A stretch of 36,043 nt of DNA from Candidatus Omnitrophota bacterium (GCA_018822885.1 JAHJJA010000037.1:1-36043); one strand, 5' to 3'; shown: positions 21,808 to 31,564, counted from the first letter of the stretch. The notes: generated from the letters alone by a model not told the origin. Numbers and translations: made by a program.

Positions 21808-23040
21808 ATGAAATATATAGTTTTAGTTGGTGATGGGATGGCTGATTATCCGGTCAAAGAACTTGATGGCCGTACGCCTTTAGAGGCGGCGCGCACGCCG
21901 AATATGGATCATATTGCACGTTTTGGCTCACTCGGCAGAGTAAAGACAATACCTGAAAAGGCGCAGCCTGGTTCTGATGTCGCGAATATCACGATCTTTG
22001 GTTATGATCCGGATCAATATTATACCGGCCGCGGCCCTTTAGAAGCGGCAAATCTGGGAATAAAGTTAGCAGAGGATGATGTTGCTTTCCGTTGTAATCT
22101 GATCACTGCCACAGGGGATATCCTGACTGATTATAGCGCCGGGCATATCAGTTCCGGAGAAGCGGCTATTCTTATAAAGTTTCTTGAAGAAAATCTCGGC
22201 AGTGATAAATTTAAATTTTATCACGGAGTAAGTTACAGGCATTTGCTATTGGTCAGGGGCGGATGTAAAGAAGGGTTTGATCTATTGAAGTGCACGCCGC
22301 CTCATGATATATCCGGCCAGAGCATTTCTAAAAACCTGCCCAAGGGTGATAATGCTGATATCTTGATAGATTTGATGGAGAAGTCGCGTAAGATCTTGCC
22401 AGAGCAGGAAATTAACCACGTGCGCGTGGACCTGAAAGAGAACCCCGCGAACATGATCTGGTTGTGGGGCCAAGGGAAAAAACCATCGATGCCGACATTC
22501 AGGGAAAAATACGGCTTGCGCGGCAGCGTAATATCGGCGGTCGATCTTATTAAAGGTCTGGGAAGGATCATAGGCCTTAATGTGATCAATGTCCCGGGCG
22601 CGACAGGATATTATGATACTGATTACGAGGGAAAGGCAAATGCCGCGTTGAAATCGCTTCATGATAATGATTTTGTTTTTGTGCATGTTGAGGCGCCTGA
22701 TGAGGCCGGACACAACGGAGACTTGAGAGAGAAGATCGCGGCAATAGAAAGATTCGATCAATTGATCGTTGGTAAAGTGCTTGAGGAATTTAAAAATAAG
22801 AATAATTTCAGGGTATTGGTGCTTCCGGACCATGCGACCCCGGTGTCTGTCAGGACCCATACCCGCGAGCCTGTGTTGTTCGGTATTTTTGGCCAGGATA
22901 TCATAGGAAAGGGGTTTCAGAAATACTGCGAGAAGGAAGCCGAGCATTCAGAGGTGTTTTTTGAGAAAGGCTATGAGCTGATGGATTATTTGATAAACGG
23001 AGAGGATGTTTTAAGTAATCGGGAGAGTAAAGATGCATAA
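21808..23040 (+). CDS. apgM: ApgM-family phosphoglycerate mutase / proposed homoserine kinase
   Basis: A 410-residue alkaline-phosphatase-superfamily protein. YIVLVGDGMADYPV at 3-16 holds the first metal-binding aspartate; GRTPLEAARTPNMDHIARFG, ANITIFGYDPDQYYTGRGPLEAA and VHVEAPDEAGHNGD follow, with metal ligands in LPDHATPVSVRTH. ApgM enzymes interconvert 2- and 3-phosphoglycerate independently of bisphosphoglycerate. A bacterial branch is proposed to act as homoserine kinase because it co-occurs with threonine genes where thrB is missing. Here it overlaps lysC by 8 bases and lies 2.5 kb from thrC, which favours that role. The two activities cannot be separated from sequence alone here. Confidence 0.88.
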   Translation: MKYIVLVGDGMADYPVKELDGRTPLEAARTPNMDHIARFGSLGRVKTIPEKAQPGSDVANITIFGYDPDQYYTGRGPLEAANLGIKLAEDDVAFRCNLITATGDILTDYSAGHISSGEAAILIKFLEENLGSDKFKFYHGVSYRHLLLVRGGCKEGFDLLKCTPPHDISGQSISKNLPKGDNADILIDLMEKSRKILPEQEINHVRVDLKENPANMIWLWGQGKKPSMPTFREKYGLRGSVISAVDLIKGLGRIIGLNVINVPGATGYYDTDYEGKANAALKSLHDNDFVFVHVEAPDEAGHNGDLREKIAAIERFDQLIVGKVLEEFKNKNNFRVLVLPDHATPVSVRTHTREPVLFGIFGQDIIGKGFQKYCEKEAEHSEVFFEKGYELMDYLINGEDVLSNRESKDA

Positions 23041-24253
23041 GGGTTTGATTGTTCAGAAATTCGGCGGTTCCTCTGTGGCTAATGTTGAGCGGATACAGAA
23101 TGTGGCTAAACGGGTGACTAGCTATAGAAAAAATAGGTTTGATTTAGTGGTTGTAGTTTCGGCTTTGGGAGATACGACCGATGAGCTTATTGAGTTAGCT
23201 GCCCAGATAAATACCGAGCCTTCAGAGCGCGAGATGGATATGCTGCTTTCAACAGGCGAACAGATCTCCGTAGCGCTCCTTGCTATGGCTATACATAAGC
23301 TTGGATATGAAGCGATCTCTTTTACCGGAGCGCAGGTAGGCATAATCACTGATACCAGTCATACGCGCGCGCGGATCGTAAAAATAAACGGAGACAGGAT
23401 CAAAGAGGAGCTTAAAAAGGGAAAGATCGTCATCGTTGCCGGGTTTCAGGGTATGACATTGAATCAGGATATTACGACCCTTGGCCGCGGCGGCTCTGAC
23501 CTGACTGCTGTTGCTTTGGCCAAGGAGCTAAAAGCCAATGCCTGCGAGATATACACGGATGTCGAGGGGATTTATACAACAGATCCTAGGATCGAGCCAA
23601 AAGCCAAAAAAATAAAAGAGGTTACGTATGATGAGATGCTTGAAATGGCTTCTCTTGGCGCGCAGGTTATGCAGGCGCGCTCGATAGAGGTAGCGAAAAA
23701 ATTTGATGTGCCCATACATGTCCGGTCATCTTTTTTGGATAAACCCGGGACAATGATTATTAAGGAGGTTAAAAGAATGGAAGATGTATTAGTCAGCGGG
23801 ATAACCTTGAATAAAAATGAGGCAAAAATAACGATCTGCGATGTTCCTGATAAGCCCGGGATAGCAGCGAAGATCTTTAACGAATTGTCTTCGAGCGGAG
23901 TCAGTGTAGACATGATAGTGCAAAATGTCAGTCATATCCGATCAACAGATATCTCTTTTACCATAAATAAAGCCGAATTGCCCAAGACAATAAAGATCGT
24001 TAAAAAGGCGGCTAAGAATATTGAGGCTGGCGAGGTATTAAAGGATGAGGATATCGCGCGCGTCTCTATTGTCGGGGTCGGAATGAAGTCACATTCCGGG
24101 GTGGCCGCGAAGATGTTTGAAACGCTCGCGCATAATAAGATAAATATTGAAATGATCTCGACTTCTGATATCAGTATCTCTTGTATTATCCAGAAAAAGT
24201 TCGCAGAGACTGCCGTGCGTTCTTTGCACGAGAAGTTTGGGCTTGGAAAATAG
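23033..24253 (+). CDS. lysC: Aspartate kinase with tandem ACT domains
   Basis: A 406-residue LysC. VQKFGGSSVANVERI (6-20) is the kinase signature, STGEQISVALLAMAI and TTLGRGGSDLTAVALA follow, then YTDVEGIYTTDPRIEPKAKKI. Two ACT domains (about 262-336 and 345-406) indicate feedback control by lysine and/or threonine. It phosphorylates aspartate, the first step toward lysine, threonine and methionine. The start overlaps the end of apgM by 8 bases. An internal GGAGG before an ATG near 23778 could give a separate ACT-only subunit, as in B. subtilis aspartokinase II; this is a guess from the sequence. Confidence 0.96.
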   Translation: MHKGLIVQKFGGSSVANVERIQNVAKRVTSYRKNRFDLVVVVSALGDTTDELIELAAQINTEPSEREMDMLLSTGEQISVALLAMAIHKLGYEAISFTGAQVGIITDTSHTRARIVKINGDRIKEELKKGKIVIVAGFQGMTLNQDITTLGRGGSDLTAVALAKELKANACEIYTDVEGIYTTDPRIEPKAKKIKEVTYDEMLEMASLGAQVMQARSIEVAKKFDVPIHVRSSFLDKPGTMIIKEVKRMEDVLVSGITLNKNEAKITICDVPDKPGIAAKIFNELSSSGVSVDMIVQNVSHIRSTDISFTINKAELPKTIKIVKKAAKNIEAGEVLKDEDIARVSIVGVGMKSHSGVAAKMFETLAHNKINIEMISTSDISISCIIQKKFAETAVRSLHEKFGLGK

Positions 24254-24290
24254 ATCAGTGTTGTGACCCGCAGTAGCGAGAGAGGGAATT

Positions 24291-25877
24291 ATGCCAACAG
24301 TTAAACTATACGATACAACGCTTCGCGACGGAAGCCAGGGGGAAGGCATCTCTTATTCTGTAATGGACAAGATCCGCATTGCGGGAGAGCTGGATATGCT
24401 CGGTGTCCATTACATTGAGGGAGGCTGGCCAGGTTCTAATCCTAAAGATATGGAGTTTTTCCTGAAAATGGCCAAAAAACCGTTGAAGGTTTCTCGGCTG
24501 GCGGCTTTTAGCATGACCCGCAGGCCTAATACCAGCGCCTCGCAGGATACCAACTTGAAGGCATTAATAAAATCGCAGGCAAAGATTATAACTATCGTAG
24601 GAAAGACTTGGAATATGCATGTCACTGATGTCTTAAAGACTTCGCTTGATGAAAATATCAATATGATCAAGGATACGATAAGTTTCTTGGCCGGTAAGGG
24701 GCTTGAGGTTTTTTATGACGCCGAACACTTTTTCGATGCCTTTAACGCTAACAAGGAGTATAGCGTAAAATGCCTTTTGGCTGCTCAAGAATCCGGAGCT
24801 AAGGCTATTTGTTTATGCGATACTAACGGCGGAACGCTTACTTCAAAAGTCATCGAAGTCATCAAAGAAGTCCGGCCCAAGATAAATGTTTCTTTGGGGA
24901 TACATTGCCATAATGACGCTGATCTGGCGGTTGCCAATTCTATTGCCGCTGTCGAGGCAGGAGCCGATGTGGTCCAGGGCACTATAAACGGATATGGGGA
25001 GCGCTGCGGAAATGCAGACCTTATCCCAATCATAGGCAACCTGAAATTAAAGATGGGAATAGATTGTATTAGCGACGATAAATTAAAGGAACTGACTAAG
25101 GTGTCGCATTTCGTGAGCGAAGTAAGCAATATGAAGTTAAGAGCTGATCAGCCTTACACAGGTTATTCCGCATTCGCGCATAAAGGGGGAATGCACATTA
25201 ACGCGGTCATGAAGAATCCCAAGGCTTATGAGCATACTGACCCTGTGCTTGTAGGAAACCACCGTAGGATTTTGGTCTCTGAACTAGGAGGAAAGACCGG
25301 TATATTGCTGCGCGCAAAAGATCTGGAGCTTGATCTAAGCAAGGAGGACCCTAATACAAAGAAGATCCTTTCTCTGGTGCAGAAATTAGAGCATGAGGGG
25401 TATCATTTTGAGGCCGCAGAGGCATCTTTTGAATTATTAATGAAGAAGGCGCTTAAGAAATATAAAAAGTTCTTTGAGTTTGAAGGATTTCGCGTTGTGG
25501 TTGAGAAACGTTCCGATAAGAAGATCACCTCCGAGGCGATCATCAAATTAAAAGTCAAAGGGATCAAAGAGCATACAGCCGCAGAAGGCGACGGGCCTGT
25601 TAACGCCCTGGATAACGCGCTGCGCAAGGCCCTGAAAGAGTTCTACCCGACTTTGTCCAAGATGCGCTTGTCGGATTTCAAGGTGCGCGTCTTAGATGAA
25701 AAGGCCGGTACAGCTGCCAGGGTAAGGGTATTGATCCAATCGCAGGATGAAGCCGAGACCTGGAGCACAATAGGCGTACATGAAAATATCATTGAAGCAA
25801 GCTGGAAAGCGCTTGTTGATAGTGTTGAGTACAAGCTTCTAAAAGACATCAAAGCGCAGTCCCGCGGAGGAGTATAA
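24291..25877 (+). CDS. cimA: (R)-citramalate synthase
   Basis: A 528-residue HMGL/isopropylmalate-synthase family enzyme. LYDTTLRDGSQGEGISYSVMDK at 6-27 is the catalytic opening of the CimA branch; GIHCHNDADLAVANS (203-217) holds the metal-binding HxH, and NGYGERCGNADL is at 233-244. A LeuA-type regulatory domain fills about 400-528. The branch-specific 'YDAEHFFD' at 142-149 supports citramalate over homocitrate or isopropylmalate. It condenses pyruvate and acetyl-CoA, opening the threonine-independent isoleucine route. It follows lysC by 37 bases. Its last codons lie inside a loosely duplicated ~66-base unit that includes the 30-base repeat downstream. Confidence 0.93.
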   Translation: MPTVKLYDTTLRDGSQGEGISYSVMDKIRIAGELDMLGVHYIEGGWPGSNPKDMEFFLKMAKKPLKVSRLAAFSMTRRPNTSASQDTNLKALIKSQAKIITIVGKTWNMHVTDVLKTSLDENINMIKDTISFLAGKGLEVFYDAEHFFDAFNANKEYSVKCLLAAQESGAKAICLCDTNGGTLTSKVIEVIKEVRPKINVSLGIHCHNDADLAVANSIAAVEAGADVVQGTINGYGERCGNADLIPIIGNLKLKMGIDCISDDKLKELTKVSHFVSEVSNMKLRADQPYTGYSAFAHKGGMHINAVMKNPKAYEHTDPVLVGNHRRILVSELGGKTGILLRAKDLELDLSKEDPNTKKILSLVQKLEHEGYHFEAAEASFELLMKKALKKYKKFFEFEGFRVVVEKRSDKKITSEAIIKLKVKGIKEHTAAEGDGPVNALDNALRKALKEFYPTLSKMRLSDFKVRVLDEKAGTAARVRVLIQSQDEAETWSTIGVHENIIEASWKALVDSVEYKLLKDIKAQSRGGV

Positions 25878-25882
25878 TGCTG

Positions 25883-25912
25883 GCTCGCTAGCGGGGCAAG
25901 CTATTGAAAGAT
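25883..25912 (+). repeat. 30-bp direct repeat, copy 1
   Basis: The 30 bases starting GCTCGCTAGCGG and ending TTGAAAGAT recur identically at 25949-25978, 66 bases on. Weaker similarity extends to the left (AGTCCCGCG in both), so the unit is about 66 bases and takes in the end of cimA. The core TCGCTAGCG is nearly palindromic and the flanks GC...GC can pair, so each copy may fold. Confidence 0.85.
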
Positions 25913-25948
25913 ACCAATGCGAAGTCCCGCGAAGAAATAAAATAGGTT

Positions 25949-25978
25949 GCTCGCTAGCGGGGCAAGCTATTGAAAGAT
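25949..25978 (+). repeat. 30-bp direct repeat, copy 2
   Basis: Identical to 25883-25912; ends 8 bases before the valS ATG. The identical core against a diverged left flank suggests selection on, or recent copying of, the 30-base block. It may affect valS translation start or be a dispersed element. Confidence 0.85.
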
Positions 25979-25986
25979 CAAACTAA

Positions 25987-28767
25987 ATGATAGATGAATT
26001 ATCAAAGCAATATAATCCAAAGGAAACTGAGGATAAATGGTATAAGTTTTGGGAAGAGAATGATCTTTTTTGCGCAAAGCCAAATCCTAAAAAGAAACCT
26101 TTCTGCATAGTCATCCCTCCGCCTAATGTGACGGGTATCCTGCACATGGGCCATGCTTTAAACAATACTATCCAGGATATTCTGATACGTTATCACCGCA
26201 TGAAGGGCGAAGAAGCTCTCTGGATGCCGGGGACTGATCATGCGGGGATCGCTACGCAAAACGTGGTCGAGAAATCCATTGCTAAAGAGGGCTTGAAACG
26301 CCAGGACTTGGGACGCGATAAATTTATTGAACGCGTCTGGCAGTGGAGGCAGCAGTATGGCTCGACTATCATCCATCAGCTAAAAAAAATAGGCGCTTCC
26401 TGTGATTGGCAGCGCACGCGTTTTACTATGGATGATGAGTATTCTAAATCCGTCCTGGAGGTCTTTGTCAGGTTATATGAGGCAGGGCTGATTTATCAGG
26501 GAAATCGTATAATCAATTGGTGCCCGCGCTGCCAGACCGCGCTTTCCGACGAAGAAGCTCCGCACCATGACCTGCAAGGGAATCTTTATTACCTCAGGTA
26601 TCCTTTGAAAGAGCAGGGACTGTCCCCGGCCTCAACTTACGGGCAAGCTAAGGGGACTGTCCCTTACGTCGTAGTCGCCACCACCCGCCCTGAGACAATG
26701 CTTGGGGATACCGCGGTTGCGGTAAATCCAAAGGATAAACGTTATAAGCATCTTATCGGCAAGACGATTGTCCTTCCTTTAGCGCATCGCGAAATCAAAA
26801 TAATTTCTGATAGCGCGGTAGATATGAAATTCGGCACCGGAGCAGTGAAGATCACACCCGCGCATGACCCGAATGATTACGCTACCGGGAAGAAACACGA
26901 TTTAGAGTTTGTAAATGTAATGTATCCTGATGGCCGCATGAATGAATTTGCCGGTGACTATAAGGATATGGATAGGTTTGAGGCGCGGGAAGTGATACTG
27001 GAGGATTTAAAAGAAAAAGGCCTGCTTGAAAAAGTAGAGCCGCATGCCTTGTCAGCCGGGCATTGTTATCGCTGTCACACTATAATCGAGCCATATTTAT
27101 CTAAGCAGTGGTTTGTGAAGATGGCCCCTCTGGCAAAGCCGGCGATTGAAGCGGTGAAAAAGGAAAGGATCAAATTTCATCCTAAGCGCTGGACCAAGGT
27201 TTATTTGAATTGGATGGAGAATATCCAGGATTGGTGTATTTCGCGCCAGATCTGGTGGGGACACCGTTTGCCTGTTTACTATTGTAAGAAGTGCCTTGAA
27301 ACTAAAGCCCCGGAATCAAAAATCAAAGATAGAAAATCAAAGATAGAACAAGGGATTATTGTTTCACGGATTAAGCCGGAGAAGTGCCCTTGGTGCGGCT
27401 CTAGCGATATTTATCAGGATGAAGATGTCTTGGATACATGGTTTTCTTCCTGGCTATGGCCCTTTGCCACTTTTTATTGGCCTGCAGGGACTGTCTCCAC
27501 CGAAGTTAATGCGTTTAGTTCTAAAGGGACTGTCCCGAAGGAAGATCTAAATTATTTCTATCCTACTTCAGTATTAGTGACTGCCCCTGAAATAATATTC
27601 TTCTGGGTCGCGCGCATGATAATGTCAGGTTTGGAGTTTATGAAGGACATCCCTTTTAGCGATGTCTACATCCATGGCACAGTGCGCGATATAGAAGGTA
27701 AAAAGATGTCCAAGTCTTTGGGTAATATTATCGACCCATTAGAGATAATAAAGGAGTACGGAACAGACGCTTTACGTTTTAGCCTGATTTCTATCACCGC
27801 CCAGGGCCAGGATGTCTATTTATCTAAAGAGCGTTTTGAGCAGGGCAGGAACTTTGCAAATAAGATCTGGAATGCCTCAAGATACATCCTTATGAATTTA
27901 GAGCCGGAGAATGTGCAAGTAGACCTTTGTGTATTTTTTAAGAAGGAGGACCTAAGTATTGTCAATCGCTGGATATTAAGCAGGTTTTATTCAGTGCTCA
28001 AAGAAATCAATAAGGACCTCGGTTCGTTTAAATTTAATGAGGCGGCAAATCTTCTTTATGGATTTTTTTGGCATGAGTTCTGCGATTGGTATTTGGAACT
28101 GATTAAGTCAGACATAAAGAATAAACAAAATCAGGTGGTGATGTATAAGGTCTTGGAGAAATTCCTGCGCACATTGCAACCGTTTATGCCGTTTATTACC
28201 GAAGAGGTATGGCAGAAATTGCCGCAAGGTCGCCAGGTCACAAGTATTATGGTTGAGCCGTGGCCGCATGTTCAGGAGCAGGTTATTGATAAGAAGACCG
28301 AAAGTAAACTGCTAGCCATTTTCGAGGCCATCACCCAGATCAGAAATATGCGCGCAGAGCTTGATATCCCTTTGCAAGCTACAGTAAAAGTCAAGATCGC
28401 TTGCGGGAACAAGCCAAAGCGCGAAGTCTTAAAACAGCTTTGTGTTGATATAGAGAAGTTGGCGAAATGCGAGTTGATAATAGAAGAGGATTATAGGCAC
28501 TCCCAGGGAGAATTTGTCAATGTCCTTAAAGACTTGCACATCGCTATTGTTTTGGCAGGAGCTATTGATGTAGATACTTATAAAGAGAAACTTAAACAAA
28601 AGATCGATAAGGCCAATCAGGATATCAAGGCAAAAGCCAACCTGTTGGGAAACTCTAATTTCGTCAAGAATGCCCCGGTTGAAATAGTAGAGAAGGAAAA
28701 AGAAAAACTGGCGGAACTCGAGGGCCTGCTTAAGAAAATGCAGGGGATAAGGGATGGGCTTAAATAG
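25987..28767 (+). CDS. valS: Valyl-tRNA synthetase with repeat-derived insertions
   Basis: A 926-residue class I synthetase, longer than the usual ~880. PPPNVTGILHMGHALN holds the HIGH motif HMGH (53-56); the editing domain has VVATTRPETMLGDTAVAVNP; KMSKS is intact at 573-577; a C-terminal coiled-coil arm rich in K and E fills about 860-926, as in bacterial ValS. Three segments look inserted: residues about 209-226 and 501-517, each bounded by GGGACTGTCCC at DNA level, and about 443-455, from a 14-base tandem duplication. All keep the frame and avoid the motifs, so the enzyme should work. It overlaps nadC by 14 bases. No T-box or other leader is visible upstream. Confidence 0.96.
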   Translation: MIDELSKQYNPKETEDKWYKFWEENDLFCAKPNPKKKPFCIVIPPPNVTGILHMGHALNNTIQDILIRYHRMKGEEALWMPGTDHAGIATQNVVEKSIAKEGLKRQDLGRDKFIERVWQWRQQYGSTIIHQLKKIGASCDWQRTRFTMDDEYSKSVLEVFVRLYEAGLIYQGNRIINWCPRCQTALSDEEAPHHDLQGNLYYLRYPLKEQGLSPASTYGQAKGTVPYVVVATTRPETMLGDTAVAVNPKDKRYKHLIGKTIVLPLAHREIKIISDSAVDMKFGTGAVKITPAHDPNDYATGKKHDLEFVNVMYPDGRMNEFAGDYKDMDRFEAREVILEDLKEKGLLEKVEPHALSAGHCYRCHTIIEPYLSKQWFVKMAPLAKPAIEAVKKERIKFHPKRWTKVYLNWMENIQDWCISRQIWWGHRLPVYYCKKCLETKAPESKIKDRKSKIEQGIIVSRIKPEKCPWCGSSDIYQDEDVLDTWFSSWLWPFATFYWPAGTVSTEVNAFSSKGTVPKEDLNYFYPTSVLVTAPEIIFFWVARMIMSGLEFMKDIPFSDVYIHGTVRDIEGKKMSKSLGNIIDPLEIIKEYGTDALRFSLISITAQGQDVYLSKERFEQGRNFANKIWNASRYILMNLEPENVQVDLCVFFKKEDLSIVNRWILSRFYSVLKEINKDLGSFKFNEAANLLYGFFWHEFCDWYLELIKSDIKNKQNQVVMYKVLEKFLRTLQPFMPFITEEVWQKLPQGRQVTSIMVEPWPHVQEQVIDKKTESKLLAIFEAITQIRNMRAELDIPLQATVKVKIACGNKPKREVLKQLCVDIEKLAKCELIIEEDYRHSQGEFVNVLKDLHIAIVLAGAIDVDTYKEKLKQKIDKANQDIKAKANLLGNSNFVKNAPVEIVEKEKEKLAELEGLLKKMQGIRDGLK
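26616..26663. repeat. 48-bp element bounded by GGGACTGTCCC inside valS
   Basis: GGGACTGTCCC lies at 26616-26626 and again at 26653-26663. The word is self-complementary except its central T, so the two ends can pair as an 11-bp stem. It encodes GLSPASTYGQAKGTVP-like residues between RYPLKEQ and YVVVATTRPETM, a place where ValS normally has only a short loop. The element spans 16 codons. Confidence 0.8.
27319..27346 (+). repeat. 14-bp tandem duplication inside valS
   Basis: AAAATCAAAGATAG occurs at 27319-27332 and immediately again at 27333-27346. Because 14 is not a multiple of 3 the copies are read in different frames (KIKDR then KSKIE). It lies in the zinc-binding insertion between the two CxxC-like pairs, a surface-exposed place. 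Confidence 0.7.
27487..27536. repeat. 50-bp element bounded by GGGACTGTCCC inside valS
   Basis: GGGACTGTCTC (27487-27497, one mismatch) and GGGACTGTCCC (27526-27536) bound about 28 bases. Like the element at 26616 it begins CAGGGACTGTC and ends AA-GGGACTGTCCC, while the middles differ. It encodes GTVSTEVNAFSSKGTVP between WPA and KEDLNYFYPT, where other ValS have only a few residues. Confidence 0.8.
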
Positions 28768-29605
28768 TTTTGATAAAGAATTGAGGGGGGTAGTCTTTCG
28801 CGCTTTATCCGAGGATATCGGAAAAGGCGATATTACTTCAAAGATAGTCATCCCTGCGCACAAAAAGATCAAAGCCGTGTTTTTGGCAAAAGAGCCATGC
28901 GTGACTTGCGGCCTTAACGTGGCATCGATCACCTTTAGGAGTATTGACAAAAATATCAAATTCAGACCTATGGTTAAAGAAGGCCAGGCAGTCAGAAAAG
29001 GGACAAGGCTAGCGGCTGTCGAGGGAAATGCGCGTTCAATTTTGAGCGCGGAGAGAGTGGCTTTGAATTTTATTGCCATGCTTTCAGGGATAGCGACCAA
29101 GACGCGTGAGTATGTTGAGGCGGTCAAACCGTTTAGAGTAAAAATAATGGATACGCGTAAGACCACTCCGGGTTTAAGGCATCTGCAAAAATATGCGGTC
29201 AAGGCGGGCGGAGGCTGTAATCACAGGATGGGATTGTATGATATGGTTTTGGTGAAGGATAACCATCTTAAGGCCATAAGTTTGAAAGATTTGATTTATC
29301 GAATAAAAGAGAAGGCTCCGGAATCAATGAAAATAGAGATAGAGGTAGATAATTTGAAGGATTTTATTGAGGTATTAAAGGCCAGGCCGGATATTATAAT
29401 GCTAGATAATATGAGTATTCCGGATATGAAAAAAGCAGTCAATATGCGATATGGCCTGCGGCCTAAACTAGAAGCCTCCGGAGGCATCACCCTGCAAAAC
29501 ATCCGCAAAGTCGCTTCAACAGGCGTTGATATGATTTCTATCGGCGCGCTCACCCATTCTATTAAATCAGTTGATATCAGTTTAGAGTTTCTCTTAGATG
29601 GATAG
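28754..29605 (+). CDS. nadC: Nicotinate-nucleotide pyrophosphorylase (carboxylating)
   Basis: A 283-residue quinolinate phosphoribosyltransferase of normal size. [13 protein letters not shown] near the start, [18 protein letters not shown] (about 96-113), [30 protein letters not shown] and IEIEVDNL form the active site; the end [13 protein letters not shown] and [11 protein letters not shown] is typical. It makes nicotinate mononucleotide from quinolinate and PRPP in NAD synthesis. It overlaps valS by 14 bases and uvrB by 8, so it is translationally coupled on both sides. NadA and NadB are not in the window. Confidence 0.95.
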   Translation: MGLNSFDKELRGVVFRALSEDIGKGDITSKIVIPAHKKIKAVFLAKEPCVTCGLNVASITFRSIDKNIKFRPMVKEGQAVRKGTRLAAVEGNARSILSAERVALNFIAMLSGIATKTREYVEAVKPFRVKIMDTRKTTPGLRHLQKYAVKAGGGCNHRMGLYDMVLVKDNHLKAISLKDLIYRIKEKAPESMKIEIEVDNLKDFIEVLKARPDIIMLDNMSIPDMKKAVNMRYGLRPKLEASGGITLQNIRKVASTGVDMISIGALTHSIKSVDISLEFLLDG

Positions 29606-31562
29606 ATTCCGACTTGTTTCTGATTACCGTCCCTGCGGAGACCAGCCAAAGGCGATAAGGCAATTGGCAGATTCGATTTTGTCCGGCCAAAAATGCCAGA
29701 CTCTTCTTGGGGTGACTGGTTCAGGCAAGACCTTTACCCTGGCTAATGCGATAGCCGAGGTGAATTTACCCACATTAGTCATCTCCCATAATAAGACTTT
29801 AGCCGCGCAATTGTACTCGGAGTTTAAAGAGTTTTTCCCGCATAATGCCGTCGAGTATTTTGTCAGCTACTACGATTATTATCAGCCGGAAGCCTACATT
29901 CCTTCCACTGATACCTATATTGAGAAGGATTCTTCAATAAATGAGCGCCTTGATCGCCTGCGTCTCTCAGCCACGACTTCACTGATGAGCCGCAAAGACG
30001 TCTTGATAGTGGCTTCTGTTTCCTGTATTTATAATCTGGGCAGTCCCCAGGATTACCGGGATATGCTTGTTTTTCTTGAAAAAGGCCAGGTGCTCTCGCG
30101 CGAGGAGATAATCTCTAAGCTTATCCTGATCCAATACGAAAGGAATGACTATGAGTTTGTCAGAGGCAAGATCAGGGTAAGGGGGGATTGTCTCGAGGTA
30201 TTTCCTTCATACCAGGAGAAGGCCATACGGATAGAACTTTTCGGAGATACTATAGAGAAGATCAGCGAAATTGACCCTGTTTCAGGGGAGGTTTTAAATC
30301 AGTTCACAAAGGCCGCGATCTACCCGGCAAAGCATTTTATTGTTTCCGGAGCCTATATTGACAGCGCGATAGCCCTGATAAAACAGGAACTAGAGGAACG
30401 GCTTGGCTTTTTAAGGTCTAAAAACAAACTCCTGGAGGCCCAGCGTCTTGAGTCGCGCACTAAATACGATATGGAGATGCTCAAAGAAATCGGATACTGC
30501 CACGGCATCGAGAATTATTCGCGGCATCTTTGCGGCCGGCCCGCAGGCTCGCGCCCTTATTCATTGATCGATTATTTTCAAGGTGATTTCCTCGCTGTTA
30601 TCGATGAGTCTCATGTCACTATTCCTCAGATCCGGGGGATGTATGAAGGCGACCGCGCGAGAAAAGAGGTCTTAGTTGATTATGGGTTTAGGCTCCCGTC
30701 TTGTCTTGATAATCGCCCGCTTAAATTTGAGGAGTTCGATGAACTTGTGAAGCAAACAGTCTATGTTTCAGCTACTCCCAATGATTATGAGGTAAAAAGA
30801 AGCAATGATAAGATCATCGAGCAGATCATCCGTCCCACGGGGCTTATCGATCCGCAGATCATTGTCAAACCAAGCGAGGGACAAATTGAGGATTTGATTA
30901 AGGAAGTAAAAGAACGCTCCAAAAGAAATGAACGCGTTTTAGTGACCACATTGACCAAGAGGAGCGCAGAGGATCTGACTACTTACTTGCAGGAAAAGGG
31001 TTTAAAGGTAAAATACATGCACTCTGAAATAGAGACAATTGAGCGCTCCAAAATCCTTCGGGATTTAAGAAAGCAGGATTTTGACTGCTTGGTAGGGATC
31101 AATCTACTAAGGGAGGGCTTGGATTTGCCGGAGGTCTCGCTGGTAGCGATTTTAGACGCGGATAAAGAAGGGTTTTTGCGTTCGGCAACCAGCCTGATAC
31201 AGGTCTCCGGACGCGCGGCGCGTAACTTAAACGGCACGGTAATCATGTACGCGGATACTCTTACCGGCTCAATGAAAAAGGCGATAAGCGAATGTAATCG
31301 CCGACGGGAGATCCAGCTAAAGTTTAACGAGGATAATTCGATCACTCCGCGCTCAATACAAAAGGCAATCCGTGATGGCATTGAGGATTTGGCAGAGGCA
31401 GAGGAATTTGTAAAGGATCTTACCGGAGAAAAAAGAGACGAATATGAGTTGCGTAAATATATTTCTGAATTAGAATATGAGATGGAGCTTGCCGCGCGTA
31501 ACCTGCAGTTTGAAAAGGCAGCGCAGTTAAGGGATAAAATAAAAGAAATAAAAATAAAATAA
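29598..31562 (+). CDS. uvrB: UvrABC excinuclease subunit B
   Basis: A 654-residue helicase-like protein. Walker A GVTGSGKT at 38-45; the damage-clamping hairpin region [17 protein letters not shown] and [16 protein letters not shown] follow; AVIDESHVT is the DEAD-like box; QTVYVSATP and [18 protein letters not shown] plus QVSGRAARN are later helicase motifs. A UVR motif ([23 protein letters not shown]) closes the protein and binds UvrC/UvrA. It loads at lesions during nucleotide excision repair. It overlaps nadC by 8 bases and precedes coaX by 2. UvrA and UvrC are not in the window. Confidence 0.97.
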   Translation: MDRFRLVSDYRPCGDQPKAIRQLADSILSGQKCQTLLGVTGSGKTFTLANAIAEVNLPTLVISHNKTLAAQLYSEFKEFFPHNAVEYFVSYYDYYQPEAYIPSTDTYIEKDSSINERLDRLRLSATTSLMSRKDVLIVASVSCIYNLGSPQDYRDMLVFLEKGQVLSREEIISKLILIQYERNDYEFVRGKIRVRGDCLEVFPSYQEKAIRIELFGDTIEKISEIDPVSGEVLNQFTKAAIYPAKHFIVSGAYIDSAIALIKQELEERLGFLRSKNKLLEAQRLESRTKYDMEMLKEIGYCHGIENYSRHLCGRPAGSRPYSLIDYFQGDFLAVIDESHVTIPQIRGMYEGDRARKEVLVDYGFRLPSCLDNRPLKFEEFDELVKQTVYVSATPNDYEVKRSNDKIIEQIIRPTGLIDPQIIVKPSEGQIEDLIKEVKERSKRNERVLVTTLTKRSAEDLTTYLQEKGLKVKYMHSEIETIERSKILRDLRKQDFDCLVGINLLREGLDLPEVSLVAILDADKEGFLRSATSLIQVSGRAARNLNGTVIMYADTLTGSMKKAISECNRRREIQLKFNEDNSITPRSIQKAIRDGIEDLAEAEEFVKDLTGEKRDEYELRKYISELEYEMELAARNLQFEKAAQLRDKIKEIKIK

Positions 31563-31564
31563 CT

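Noticed and set aside
22282-22947. 221-codon frame on the - strand inside apgM
   Set aside because: Antisense to conserved ApgM motifs, no ribosome binding site and no recognisable domain.
28429-29202. Long open frame on the - strand across the valS-nadC junction (257 codons)
   Set aside because: It lies opposite two clearly conserved genes, has no family motif and its composition mirrors the antisense of coding DNA.
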